Of a stretch of 62,258 nt of DNA, positions 26,299-36,699 are shown piece after piece; within the stretch, counting starts at the first letter, position 1, and the number at the start of each line of letters is the position of its first letter. The stretch covers positions 198,090-260,347 of the forward strand of contig CAUYUJ010015762.1 of assembly GCA_963575745.1 (NCBI GenBank), given 5' to 3'. The stretch is from Prorocentrum cordatum. Lineage: Eukaryota; Sar; Dinophyceae; Prorocentrales; Prorocentraceae. The notes beneath the pieces are model-generated. The model saw only the letters and a list, made by a program, of their open reading frames with translations. It made no database searches and was not told where the DNA came from. A program made the position numbers and the translations under genes.

Positions 26299-26543
26299 GT
26301 CCCGAGTCTACAGACGAGGGAGACAACGACTGCAACGACGACGGCAACGACGCCGACTACGACGGCGTCGACGACGACGACGACGACCTCACCGATGCCC
26401 CGAGAGGCGCCAGCGGCAGCGGCGCCGGTGCCGGTTCCGAGGGCGCCGACGTCAGCGAGGACCCCAAGGTGCCCAGCCGCCGCGGCGACGACGCCAACGG
26501 CGATGACGCCAACGGCGACGTCGACGACCGCGCTCACCGTTGA
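26299..26543 (+). CDS. Acidic terminal exon of an unknown protein
   Basis: A long pyrimidine tract (26200-26296) and CCTCCCAG acceptor are followed by an open frame: PESTDEGDNDCNDDGNDADY, then DGVDDDDDDLTDAPRGASG, a Gly/Ala/Ser stretch, DVSEDPKVPSRRGDDANG and DVDDRAHR, ending TGA at 26541-26543. Nearly every third base is C or G, as in the kinase exons, whereas the other two phases give Thr- or Arg-only strings. It has no ATG, so it must be an internal or last exon; upstream exons were not found. Low-complexity acidic tails occur in many nuclear proteins, so no function is proposed. The GAC repeats alone could create part of this frame. Confidence 0.5.
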
Positions 26544-26547
26544 AGAC

Positions 26548-26800
26548 TAATGCGCGCGGCGTTGAGGCGAGAGCCACATCTTGGAATGGAAGAGCCCTCC
26601 ATCTTTGAAATTGCTTCGAACGTGTGACACGAATGTGCGCGGCGCTAGGGCGAGAGCCACATTTTGGAAACCACCCGCCCTCCATCCTTGAAACTCTTGT
26701 TCATTGTTCAGATAAGTGTGCACGGCACTGAGGCGAGCGCCACATGCTTAAAACCACCCACCTTCAGCCACGAAATTGTTGCAGACTTCAAGCTTCAGGA
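26548..26800 (+). repeat. 83-bp dispersed tandem repeat, three units
   Basis: GTGCGCGGCGCTAGGGCGAG followed by AGCCACATTTTGG and CCGCCCTCCATCC, starting at about 26551, 26636 and 26718. The same unit occurs at 37020-37220 and, inverted, at 38460-38850 and 46435-46740. Confidence 0.85.
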
Positions 26801-26889
26801 TCATACCTGGTAAGGAAGTCTCAGGTGACACGCCCAGCTCGCCCTACCGACACGTCTGGAGGTGCGACATGGAGGAGTTCCTGGTAACG

Positions 26890-27158
26890 ATATGGAAGAA
26901 AAGGAGGAGGAGGAGGAGGAGGAGGAGGAGGAGGAGAAGGGAGGAGGGAGTTTGAGCAGTGAGGAGATGGGAGAGAGGAGGAAGGGGAGGTGGAGAAGGA
27001 GGCGGTAGGAGGATGAGGAGGAGGAGGAGCAGGAGGAGGAGCAGGAGGAGCTGGAGGATGAGGAGGAGGAGGAGCAGGAGAAGGAGGAGGAGGAGGAGCA
27101 GTAAGAGCAGGAGGAGTACGAAGATTTGGAGGAGGAGGGGGAGGAGGAGGAGGAGGAG
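26890..27158. repeat. (GAG)n tract up to the assembly gap
   Basis: Purine-rich GGAGGAGGAG array with GCAGGAG variants. Length after assembly is uncertain because it ends at the gap. Confidence 0.9.
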
Positions 27159-27258
27159 NNNNNNNNNNNNNNNNNNNNNNNNNNNNNNNNNNNNNNNNNN
27201 NNNNNNNNNNNNNNNNNNNNNNNNNNNNNNNNNNNNNNNNNNNNNNNNNNNNNNNNNN
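27159..27258. other. Assembly gap, 100 N
   Basis: Exactly 100 N, probably a gap of unknown size inside the GAG array. Frames crossing it are meaningless. Confidence 1.
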
Positions 27259-27889
27259 AAGCAGGGAGGGACTGTCAAATGGACTGTCAAAGAGTAGGAA
27301 GGTCCCTCGGGGCTTTGACCGCCGCGCCGCGAGCGCCGCCACCCCTGAGGGCCTGTGGGCCAGCGCGGCGGGGGCAGCGGGCTTGGGCCCATCAGGGATG
27401 CGCATGTTGCAAGTCCAGGCCTCCAGGCCCCCCAGTCACCCCAGAGGGCCGGGAAGGGCCAGGCAGGCGCGGCGAGCATCGCGCTCCCTTCGGGGTTGGC
27501 CCGAACGTTGGGCGAACCTCGCCGCCTCCCCACTGCCCGGGGGCCGATCCTCCCGCAGGTGGGACAGGGCGCCGGGCGGTCGGGCGGGCATTGCAGGCTC
27601 GGTCAGCGCGGATGCGAGGGAGGGCGGGGAGGAGGGGGAGGAGGGCGGGGGGAGGGGAGAGGGGTGGCGAGCGAGGCACCAGGAGGGCGGGCACAAAGAA
27701 GGGGAGGGGGGAGGGCAGCAGCGGCAACAGGGCAGGGGAGGAGGGCGGCATTTTTTACTTGCGCGCTGCACGCACCAGCGCTGCGCAGGAGAGCTCCAGG
27801 TAGCGGACCTTCGCCGCGAGCTTCCCGAGGTTGTCTGTGTCGGTGAGCACCCACTCCGCGCCAGCCCCGGCGGCGGCGCCCATTCCCCC
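27259..27889. other. GC-rich intergenic, no gene supported
   Basis: Very GC-rich with G-runs (27610-27750) and open in most phases. It may be the 3' tail of LINE-3, which reads on the minus strand toward this side. Confidence 0.45.
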
Positions 27890-29134
27890 AGCAGGGCGGC
27901 GCGGAGCGCATCAGGTGGTGCAGCCCAGCCCGCTCGCGCCCGCAGAAGGCGCAGGTGGTCGGTAGGCGGGCCGCCCCCACGCCCCAGATGGCAGTTGGCG
28001 CGGTGAACCTCCACTGGGTCTGGCCCCAGGAGGCGCGGCCCGCAGCAGCCCCTCGTTGATGAGCTTGGCCAGTTGCTCGCAAAACCAAGCCTGCTCCGCT
28101 TCTCGCACTTGCGGGATAACGCAGGGTCGTGCCCAACGCCGCACCTCCCTGCGGCGGGCCGCGGACCCCTCCTACGCCGCGGTTTTCAGCTCATCGGGCG
28201 GCGACCCCACCCCGAAGCTCTGGGGCCGCGGCCGCTGCCGCGGGCCAGCGCCGCCTGGACTGCGGCCGCGACGGGCGAGCCTTCCGGGAGCGCCAGCAAC
28301 TGAGCCCATGCCAGCGTGATGCGCCAGGCGGCTTTGGCGGCCACGCGCGCCAGCAACCGCGTATCCAGGAACACGCGGAGGTGGCCCCCGTGGCCAAAGG
28401 ACGTGCCCGGCGGGAGCCTCCTTCGCCGCGTCGCAGCATGCGCGATTTAGCTGGGCCGCGACCCCAGCCCAGCCACGCGCACGGCTCGCAATCTGCCCCG
28501 TGCCATGCAGCGCGGCGGATTCAACGCGGCCCCGGGACCTGACCCACGATCATGGGGAGGCCGAGCCCCCCTATCCGAGAGGGCGGGCCGTCAGTCGTCG
28601 CGCGCCGTCCCGGAGGATGGCGCAGGTGCACTTCAGGAGCGGGTCCAGGGAGAGCTCCGCGTCCACTGGGATGCCCAGGATCTCAAGCTGGCTGACAGCG
28701 CGGACCCCGACGCCCCCGACTCCGATGGTGCCGCACCTGCTGGGGTCCACGGCCGGCAGGCCCACCGCCATTGCAGCGGGGCCCTTGCTGCCGCCCTGGC
28801 CGGCGTCGGCCCGCCTCAAGCCGGTCCCGTCTGGCTGCTAAACGAGCGTGTCGTCTATAGGAGATGCAGCAGCGGCAGGGAGGGGGGGAGGGGCGCTCTC
28901 CGCGAGCGGGAGCGACTGGGCGGCGGCCTTGCAGGCGTCAATGAGAGCGCGGACCAGCGTAATGAACACGTGGACGTCAGCGCGCCGGCCTTGCCCCACC
29001 CCGAGGTCAAGGAGCGTGGCGATCTGACCCACGAGAGAGCCCACGCGCACCCGCACGCGCTCCTCGCTGAGGGAGGCCGCCGCCGCAAGCCACCATCGCC
29101 CGCGCAAGCCGGCCCGGCGAAGCTGCAGCAGCAC
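27890..29134 (-). pseudogene. LINE-3: reverse transcriptase remnant
   Basis: On the minus strand, from right to left: LLDLGVGQGRRADVHVFITL then VRALIDACKA (box B with the loop after it), AAASPIDDTLV (box C, IDD, about 28846-28875) and, in the same frame after one TAG, LEILGIPVDAELSLDPLL (thumb, about 28640-28690). Frameshifted pieces follow: AAKAAWRITLAWAQLLALPE (about 28280-28340) and TCAFCGRERAGLHHLMRS (27900-27960), the C-terminal CxxC..HH zinc knuckle common in LINE ORF2. Spacing of boxes B, C and thumb fits an RT. Box A and an endonuclease were not found, so it is 5'-truncated. It is diverged from LINE-1 and LINE-2. Confidence 0.6.
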
Positions 29135-29325
29135 GCCGTCGCATCAGGCCACGTCGAACCCGTGCAACAGGCCAGGTCCCGTGGAACGGGAGGGAGGGAG
29201 GGAAGCAGGGAGGGAGGGAGCAGTCTCTGGAGTCTCTGCCTGATCGCGTAGCGATATACTCTGCTCGGGACCGCACGGCGCGGTGCCACCTTCCACTCAG
29301 AAGGCCTTCGACAGCAGGGAGTGAT

Positions 29326-30948
29326 TCAACGCGTCGACGCTGAGGAAATGGCTGCACCGAGAGCTGAGAGAAGGTCTCCAACCTCACTGTCGCCGTCCTG
29401 CTTCGTCCGTGAGTTGCCCTTTGTAGACTCACATTTCCATTCGTAACGTTGAGTACGACCGACTCCAACCTTTGTGTGGATCCATCTCCCATTACTGCCT
29501 TGTGATGCGGCTGCAAGGTGTGCAACACGTCGCACGAAAGGCTGGGATTTCCATCTCATGGCCCGTGTGATGCATTTATCTTCAAACTCCTTCTGTTCTG
29601 CAGCTCGCTCGCGGAGAAACGCTTCCACGTCTGACTCGGTCAGTTTTCCACTTCTGTAGCTAATGACGTCGGGCTCGACCTTCGCACCGCGCGTTCGATC
29701 CCCGTCGTTGTAGCTGATGGCATTGGGCTGGTGCTTCGTCTCCGCCACTGCCGCCATCCAAGACTTCTCGCATGCACCGTCCTCGGGTCTGTAGCTAATG
29801 CCGTCGGGCTCGACCTTCCCGTCATGCGACACAGTCTTGTCGTTGTAGCTGATGGCATTGGGCTCGTGTTTCGTCACTGCCACTTCCGCCATCCAAGACT
29901 TCTCGCACGCACCGTCCTCGGATCTGTAGCTGATGACGTCGGGCTCGACCTTCCCGTCACGCGACACAGCCTCGTCGTTGTAGCTGATGGCATTGGACTC
30001 GTACTTCCACTCCGCCTCTGCCGCCGTCCAAGTCTTCTCGCATGCACCGTGGTTGTAGCTGATGGCATTGGGCTGGTGCTTCGTCTCCGCCACTGCCGCC
30101 ATCCAAGACTTCTCGCATGCACCGTCCTCGGGTATGTAGCTAATGCCGTCGGGCTTGACCTTCCCGTCACGCGACACAGCCTCGTCGTTGTAGCTGATGG
30201 CATTGGACTCGTGCTTCGTCTCCGCCACTGCCGCCGTCCAAGTCTTCTCGCATGCACCGTGGTTGTAGCTGATGGCATTGGGCTGGTGCTTCGACTGCGC
30301 CACTGCCACCATCCAAGACTTCTCGCATGCACCGTCATCGGGTCTGTAGCTGATGACGTCGGGCTCGACCTTGGCGTCACGCGCCGCAAACCCGTCGTTG
30401 TAGCTGATGGCATTGGGCTCGTGCTTCGGTTCCGCCACTGCCGCCATCCCAGACTTCACGCATGTGTCGTCCGCGGGTCTGTAGCTGATGACGTCGGAGT
30501 CGACCTTCGCGTCAGACAACACAGCCTCGTCGTTGTAGCTGATGGCATCGGGCTCGTGCTTCGTCACTGCCGCTGTCGCCATCCCAGACTTCTCGCATGT
30601 GTCGTCCACGGTTCTGTGGTTGTGGACGTCGGGATCGGCCTTCGCGTCGTGCGACACAGTCCCGTCGTTGTAGCTGATTGCATTGGCCTCGTGCTTCGCC
30701 TCCGGCTCTGCTCGCTGCTGCCACTGCCATTCTGACCCCCACGTTCCTGCCGTGTCCTGCGGAGGCTCCCACTGTCCATAATGATCCCACTCGCTGCTCC
30801 CAGCGCTGTAGCTGACGACGTTGAGGTCCATATACTGCATCTTGCGGAGCTGCTCCACCTCGCGGGTGAGGCAGTGGATGGCTCGCTCAGCCAGCCACTG
30901 TTCCCATGCCCGCCGGGCTTTGCGCTCCTTCGGGGTGAGCCTTGGGCG
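29326..30948 (-). CDS. PPR-derived 45-residue tandem-repeat protein
   Basis: An intact frame of 510 codons from the ATG at 30858-30856, open a further 30 codons to 30948 (RPRLTPKERKARRAWEQWLA then ERAIHCLTREVEQLRKM). A 3' splice site near 30940 (CCCAAG before GCTCACC) is likely, so the true start may be upstream. The N-terminus has one clear PPR-like start, MDLNVVSYSAG. About seven 45-residue units follow (KHEPNAISYNDEAVSRDGKV then EPDVISYRPEDGACEKSWMA and AVAET), with two 25-residue short forms. Each unit combines two clipped PPR motifs, PN(A)ISY and PDVISY...ACEK, as in dinoflagellate PPR proteins, but with most of the helix pair missing. A unique basic C-terminal domain of about 105 residues (VEAFLRERAAEQKEFEDKC, RWIHTKVGVGRTQRYEWKC) ends in TGA. 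Organelle RNA binding would be the guess; the repeats may no longer fold as PPRs. Confidence 0.7.
   Translation of the reverse strand, partial: RPRLTPKERKARRAWEQWLAERAIHCLTREVEQLRKMQYMDLNVVSYSAGSSEWDHYGQWEPPQDTAGTWGSEWQWQQRAEPEAKHEANAISYNDGTVSHDAKADPDVHNHRTVDDTCEKSGMATAAVTKHEPDAISYNDEAVLSDAKVDSDVISYRPADDTCVKSGMAAVAEPKHEPNAISYNDGFAARDAKVEPDVISYRPDDGACEKSWMVAVAQSKHQPNAISYNHGACEKTWTAAVAETKHESNAISYNDEAVSRDGKVKPDGISYIPEDGACEKSWMAAVAETKHQPNAISYNHGACEKTWTAAEAEWKYESNAISYNDEAVSRDGKVEPDVISYRSEDGACEKSWMAEVAVTKHEPNAISYNDKTVSHDGKVEPDGISYRPEDGACEKSWMAAVAETKHQPNAISYNDGDRTRGAKVEPDVISYRSGKLTESDVEAFLRERAAEQKEFEDKCITRAMRWKSQPFVRRVAHLAAASQGSNGRWIHTKVGVGRTQRYEWKCESTKGNSRTKQDGDSEVGDLLSALGAAISSASTR
29640..30700 (-). 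repeat. 135-bp coding tandem repeat inside the PPR-like gene
   Basis: DNA counterpart of the 45-residue units: GTTGTAGCTGATGGCATTGG on plus recurs about ten times. Short units lack 60 bp, an in-frame deletion that keeps the reading frame. Confidence 0.85.
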
Positions 30949-31101
30949 CTACTCTCCGGCACCCATCCCGTAGCACCGTTTGAAATTCCAGTGTTTGTTA
31001 ACGTCAAAGGTGGTCGAACATGCGACAGCTGCGACGAGATCCCCAAGCACCGCGCGGAGGTCCTGGAGCCAGCCCGGGGCAAGGGAAGCCTGGGCCTGGG
31101 T

Positions 31102-31290
31102 TGCTTGAGGGAAGGGAGGGAGGAGGGAGGAGGGAGGAGGGAGGAGGGAGGAGGAGGGAGGAGGGAGGAGGGAGCGGAGGAGGGGAGGGAGGGGAGGAGG
31201 GAGGAGGGAGGAGGAGGGATGGGAGGAGGGAGGGAGGGAGGGAGGAGGAGGAGGAGGAGGAGGAGGAGGAGGAGGAGGAGGAGGGGCCTG
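31102..31290. repeat. (GGA)n purine-rich tract
   Basis: GGGAGGAGGGAGGAGG array; frames through it are artefacts. Confidence 0.9.
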
Positions 31291-31436
31291 GGAGAATCTG
31301 TTCGCCGTCGTTGGTTCTTCCAGGACCACTCCCAGGCCCTGGGGTTGTCAAAAGACGGCCCGGGACGAAGGACGGGTTCGGGGGTCAGGGTCCGCTTGCT
31401 GCATGTAAATGACGGAGCCGCCGCGCCACTGAGACG

Positions 31437-31444
31437 ACGGTGGT

Positions 31445-31478
<34 letters not shown>

Positions 31479-31479
31479 A

Positions 31480-31537
<58 letters not shown>

Positions 31538-31599
31538 GACGACGGCGACGGCGACGACGACGACAACAACAACAACAACGACAACACCAACTGCGGCGG

Positions 31600-31632
<33 letters not shown>
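31437..31632. repeat. (GAC)n microsatellite with GCC/GGC variants
   Basis: GACGACGACGACG array flanked by GCCGACGCCGACG and GGCGACGGCGACG; gives poly-Thr, poly-Arg or poly-Asp frames. Confidence 0.9.
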
Positions 31633-31795
31633 ACGCGACGACTTTGCTTCGGAATTCCTCTGGCGTTTTGAGTGGCTATCGTCGCCGCGGCCTGGCGCGC
31701 GCGGCTCGGAAAGCTGGCCTGGGTCTGGGGCCCCGGGGGAGCTCCGGGGCGCCTGCTTGGTCGAGGTGTCGGTCCGTCGTCGGGCTGATCGAGGG

Positions 31796-31970
31796 TTAAG
31801 TCGGGCCTGTCTCTCTACAGGAGGAATGTTCAAACATTGGTTCAAACAAAAAAGTAATAACAAAGAAATTTGTCTGGGGACGATTTGTTGAGCATTGTTT
31901 GACCATTTGGGGGTATTTTGTTTTCATCTTTGGTCCAAGGTCCCCCTGTAGTAGGGCAGGCCCGACTTAA
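31796..31970 (+). mobile_element. M1 element
   Basis: Complete ends TTAAGTCGGGCCTGTC and GGGCAGGCCCGACTTAA, with the typical interior. The 8-bp flanks ATCGAGGG and GCCCAGCA do not match, so the copy may have been rearranged. Confidence 0.85.
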
Positions 31971-32384
31971 GCCCAGCACAGGGATTGTTGGAGATATGAT
32001 GTTCTTGTTGGATATGATGTTGTAAGATCACCTTCTTGGGCTCGTGTCGAGAGCCCTTGCCCCCCCACGGCTGGATGCACCTCGAGCTGTTGGTCGGAGC
32101 GCGCTGCAGGACGGGCCCCGGGATCGCTCGCGAAGGAAGGAGGCGGAGGAGGATCAATTCCGCCGTCCCCCCCCTCCTCACTCCTCGTGCCTAGCGTGTT
32201 CTACTTTTATCCACGGGCTCTCTAGTTCCCCCCGCCCCCCTCAGGGACACCGGCCTTAGGGGGGGGGGAGGGGGGCTGGTTGCGCCGATCTCGACCCCGA
32301 GGCCAACAGCGGACAGCGAACAGGAGCACCAGAGCAATCCCAGGATGCGTCGTCAGCGATGCCGCAAGGCACCAGCCTGGTTCA
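31971..32384. other. Intergenic, nothing recognised
   Basis: No gene or repeat family recognised; a G-run lies at 32255-32275. Confidence 0.45.
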
Positions 32385-32600
32385 AGTGTTCTCCTCGCAG
32401 ATCCCTGCAGGCACCTCCGGGCTTCCCCGGAAGCGTCCTCGCAGGTAATTGCCCTCGGGTTGCCCGGGGAATCGTCCTCGCAGGTACCCTCGGGCTGCCC
32501 CAGGAAGCGTCCACGCAGGTACTTTCGGGCTGCCGAAGGAAGCGTCTTCAGGTACCTTCGGGCTGCCCTGGGAAGCGTCGCAAGCATTCCTTCTCACTGC
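32385..32600 (+). repeat. 36-bp minisatellite, about six units
   Basis: Units like GTCCTCGCAGGTACCCTCGG then GCTGCCCCAGGAAGC, with a conserved spacing of 35-37 bp. Confidence 0.85.
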
Positions 32601-32989
32601 GGGGAGCGCCCCCTTGAACGAAGCGTCAAGCGCAGTGGCCTTCGGCCGAGAGGGGACATGATAAGATGAGGAGAACAGAGGTCGGCGAGTCTCCATGTAT
32701 GTGTATATGTACATGTGCATGTCCTTCGGACACACTTGCCACCGTTCTTGGGTCGTCGACAAGATGCCTCGTACATGCATCTCGGGCCATCTTCGGGGCC
32801 TTTGTTGTGCCTCTTGAATGCATATTTGGGGCCTGCTTGCTTTCTCGGCGACCGTATTGGTGTGGTAGACTCCGAGTGGCAGTTCGGGCTCCCGCTGTTG
32901 GAGCTGTTGGGTTTCTCTTAGGGTATCCTTGGGACGTTCGAAACGCTCTCTACACCCGAAATGCGATCATGTTCACAACTAAACTGGCG

Positions 32990-33295
32990 CAACCCCAACT
33001 AGGGGAACGCGGCCTAGTCCGCATTGTTTGGCATTGTTTGGCATTGTGTTGTGTTACGTGGCGTTGCTTGGCATTGCTTGACATTGGTCGGGAATTGTCT
33101 GCATTGTTTTTCACTGATGGGCACTGCGTGGCACTAATTTGCGTTACTTGGCCTTGAATTGTTTGGCATTGTTTTGCATGGTTTGGCAGTGTTTGGCATT
33201 GGTTGGCATGGATTGGCATTGCTTCGTATGGCTTGGCATCGATTGGCATTGATTGGCTTTGCATGGCATGACTTGGCATAATTTGGCGCTTGGCG
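32990..33295 (+). repeat. TTGGCATTG degenerate repeat
   Basis: TTGGCATTG, TGGCATGG and TTGCATGG variants over about 300 bp; produces MPNHAKQCQ-type minus frames that are artefacts. Confidence 0.85.
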
Positions 33296-33429
33296 CTGCT
33301 TCAAAAACGGTAGAAAAGCAAGACCAGGGAACCAAAGGAACTTGAGGAGGGCCGGCCGTCCGAAACAGTATAGGGAAGCAATACAGTTGGGACCCGGGGA
33401 ACCTGGGAAACTCCGAAGAATGCCGCGTG

Positions 33430-33556
33430 AATGTTTCTATTAATTGTTTTGCCGATCGGCGCAGGCCCTCGCACCCACCCCTTCCCCCCTCCCCCATGGA
33501 GTAGATCTTGGCTGTTCTTGGCGCCTGTTCAAGCAGGTGGAGTCTCCCCCCTAGGA
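33430..33556 (+). repeat. Dispersed repeat with copy at 56294
   Basis: TTGCCGATCGGCGCAGGCCC, CTTGGCTGTTCTTGG and TTCAAGCAGGTGGAG are shared with 56294-56424; unit about 130 bp. Ends are not clearly inverted. Confidence 0.7.
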
Positions 33557-33789
33557 CGCACTGTTGCAAACAGACGCTTGAAGCAGAGTCACGTCTACCC
33601 GCTCCCTGAGCCATAACCAACGCCACAAACGCGCCCCTGAAAACAGCGCGCATGTGTTTTGAGTTTGCGCATCGGCAACTCGGCCGGGTCGCGGCGCGGG
33701 TGGGTCGCGGGTGGCTCGCGGCGCCGATGGGTCGCGGGTGGGTCGCGGGTGGGTTGCGGGTGGGTCGCGGCGCGGGTGAGTCGTTCGGT

Positions 33790-34560
33790 CCCCTGAGTGA
33801 TTGCCCCCGGGGCTCCCTTGGAGCTGTCTTGGGGCTCTCTGGGAGCCGTCTGAGGGCCCTCGGAAGCGCCCAAGATGGCTCCGAGACAGCTCCAAGAGGG
33901 CCCCAAGAGGGCCCCAAGGTAGGTCGCGCGAGAGAGGTTTCGCGTGACCGGTCTTGGGAGCCTCCTGGAGCCGTCTTGGGGCCCTGCTGGGCCCCTCCGA
34001 GTGCCTTGGGAAGAGTCCAAAAAGGCCCAAAGCGAGCTCCCAGAAAGTCGAAGATGATTTAAGAGGCTCCTAAGAGGGCCCCGAGATCGGTCACGCGAGA
34101 GAGGTTTCGCGTAACCGCTCTTGGGGTGCCTCCCGGGGCTGTCTTGGGGCCCTCTTGGACCCTCCCGAGGGCCCCAGGAAGGGTCCAGAGGGCCCCGAGA
34201 GGGTTCCAAGAGGCTCCAAGAGGGCTCCAATGAGGGCCCCAAGCGGGCCTCAAGAGGGCCCAAAGATCGGTCACGTGAGAGAGGCTTCGCGTGACCGCTT
34301 TTGGGAGCCTCCTGGAGCTGTCTTGGGGCTTTGTTGGGCCCTTCCGAGGGCCCTGGGAAAGGTCCAAGAGGGTGCCGAGAGGGCTCAAAGAGGTTCCAAG
34401 AGGGCCCCGACAGGCTCCCAAGAGGGCTCCGAGATCGGTCACGCGAGAGAGGCTTCGCGATACCGCTCTCGGCAGTTTTTTGGAGCCGTCACGGGCTCTC
34501 TTGGGCACTTCCGAGGGCCCTGGGAAGGGTCCAAGAGGGTCGATACGGCCTGGGAAGGGC
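33790..34560 (+). repeat. 175-bp tandem repeat carrying a hairpin, four units
   Basis: GGTCACGCGAGAGAGGTTTC followed by GCGTGACCG recurs at about 33915, 34086, 34266 and 34436. GGTCACGCGA pairs with TCGCGTGACC around AGAGAGGTT, giving a stable stem-loop in each unit. Between hairpins is GAGGGCCCC-type sequence. Confidence 0.85.
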
Positions 34561-35194
34561 ATTTTCTCTCATGTCACATTGGCCGATGGGTCGCGGGCGG
34601 GTGGCGAGGCGGGTTGGTTGCGGGGCGGTCGCAGGCGCTGCGCCCGCCCGCCCGCGCCCTCACTCCTATCCGCAATTTTGGGGTGCTACGTAATCGCCAA
34701 AATCTCCCCCCGAAAACTGATCCACAGATTTTCTGTTTAAAATCAATATATAATTTTAAGGATCAAGTTTAAGGATCAAGTTTTGGAGGCGACGCGCGTG
34801 CACGTGCAAGCGCAGTTTGTGGATCGCGCGAGCGGGGGGTCCTCCGGGGGTATGAAAATTGCCTGGCGCGGTTTGTGGATCACCTGTTGCGCGTTTGTGG
34901 ATCCACTTCCCGCCCCCCCCCCCCCCGGGCAATCCCGTTGGGCAGCGACGCGTGCAGCGTTGCGACAGGTACAGAGAGGGGGGACATAGCATCAAGAGGG
35001 GAGATAAGAGGGAGGATGGCGAGGAGAAAGAGGAGGGGGCCTAGAGGAGCCGCCCCGTTACGACGCCGTGCCGTGGCGGCGCCGCGAGGCCGTGCTGTTG
35101 CGACGACGTGTTGTTGGAGGCCCTTCTGGCGCCTTCGTCGACCCCTCCCAGAGCTTCCTGAGCCCTCGGGCATTGCGGTGGCCCTCCAGTGCCG
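34561..35194. other. Intergenic, nothing recognised
   Basis: Contains a C-run at 34913-34926 and an AT-rich patch at 34690-34790; no gene supported. Confidence 0.45.
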
Positions 35195-35620
35195 TCTGGG
35201 AGAGCCCCAATCAGCGCTTCAGAAGGGGGTTGTAGCAAAACGGTCCGTCGCGATTCTTGGGTCGCGCCCGTCATGTATCTGGTTTACACCGCCTTCAGTG
35301 CCGCAGTTGGAGATTGTAGCAAAATCGGCTCGTCGTCTTTCCTGGATTGCGGTCGTCGTGCGCCTTACTTACATGCCCCAATCAGTGCCTCAGGGGGTAT
35401 TGTAGCAAAAAAGACTTGTCGTCTTTACTGGGTGGGTGCCGCCGTGTACCTCACGTGCATACGTAACCCAGTCATTGCTTCAGGAGGGGGTTGTTGCAAA
35501 CATGACCCGTTGTGATTCCTGTTTGGCGGCCGTCGTGCATCTCCCGTACATGCCCCGATCAATGCCTCAGGAGGCGATTTTCAGCAGCAGCGGCCCGTCG
35601 TTACTTCTGGGTCACACCGT
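35195..35620 (+). repeat. 85-92-bp tandem repeat, five units
   Basis: CCCCAATCAGTGCCTCAGGG with GTTGTAGCAAAA and GTCGTCGTGC parts recurs from about 35208, 35292, 35375, 35467 and 35552. Confidence 0.8.
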
Positions 35621-36129
35621 CGTGCTTCTCTGGGTAATGAGAGCGTCACGCGTTGGTGCCCTGCCGCCAAAATGGTTTCAGTTGCGCGTCGCGACACCGC
35701 GTGCCATCAACAGCTTCCCAAGCTTTGCTGCTGCCGCGCCTCTATCAAGCTCCCATGGGGACGCGCCCAAAGACCAATGGTCATGCTTGCGTGCGCGCCA
35801 TAGCGCCAACCCGTTGCATCAACAACATGGGCGTACATTAGGCTTTCAAAAAAATGGCTATGCGTTTGCGGAAGCGAACCCTCTCGGGGCCATCATGATG
35901 TGAAGCAGAGGTCCGAAGCATTGAGCAGAGGTCCCGAGCCAGACCCCCCCTCCACCCCCTCCCCCTTCCGCCGAATTTCGAAACGCCGAGTGAGAAAACG
36001 TTCACCACTGTAAAGAAGCAAGGCCAGGGAACCCCTGGGATTCCCTTTTGTAGTGAAACAAGAGCAGAGAGCCCCGCGGGGAACCTCGGCGCGACTGCGA
36101 CCGGCACCCACCCGAGATCCTGGGCAAGG

Positions 36130-36480
36130 CCGAATTAGGGAGAGAAGTCAAAGCCAAGGAACCGAGTAACCAAGGAACCAAGACCAAGGAACCAAGAAAC
36201 GAAGACCAAGGAACCAAGGAACCAGGATCAATGATGAAAGCAACAAAGTAACCAAGACCAAGGAACCACGGAACCGAGACCAAGGAGCAGAGCCAAAGGA
36301 ACCAAGGAACCCAGACCAAGGAACCGAGGAATCAAGATCACGGAACCAAGACGAAGAGACCAAGGAAACAAGACCAAGGAACAAAGGAACCCTGGGCAAG
36401 GCCGCGTAAGGAAAGAAGACCACAGAATTCCGGGGAACCTTCTTGTAAGGAAACAAGACAGGGAGAGAGCCGGAGAACCC
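36130..36480 (+). repeat. GGAACCAAGACCAA minisatellite
   Basis: Degenerate 15-17-bp units over about 350 bp; the minus strand yields Trp/Phe/Leu/Val-rich open frames that are artefacts. Confidence 0.85.
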
Positions 36481-36699
36481 CGGCGCGACCAGGTTTGGCA
36501 TTCTGAGTTTTCTGAAGAGGCATTTGAAGAAGTTGGGTGTCTTGAAGCAGCTCCCAGGGCCTCCAAGACGGCCTACGAGGCCGCCAACAGAGCCCCAGAA
36601 TGTCCCCCTGGAGACATCTTGGGACACGTGGGCAGCATGGACTCCCGATCACCCCAAGAGCACCAGGAAAAGTCTGAACGCGCCCAACAATATTTGAAG

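Noticed and set aside
29731-30735. 334-codon plus-strand frame with VVVADGIGLVLRLRHCRHPR repeats
   Set aside because: Exact antisense shadow of the PPR-like gene; the minus strand carries the known PPR signatures.
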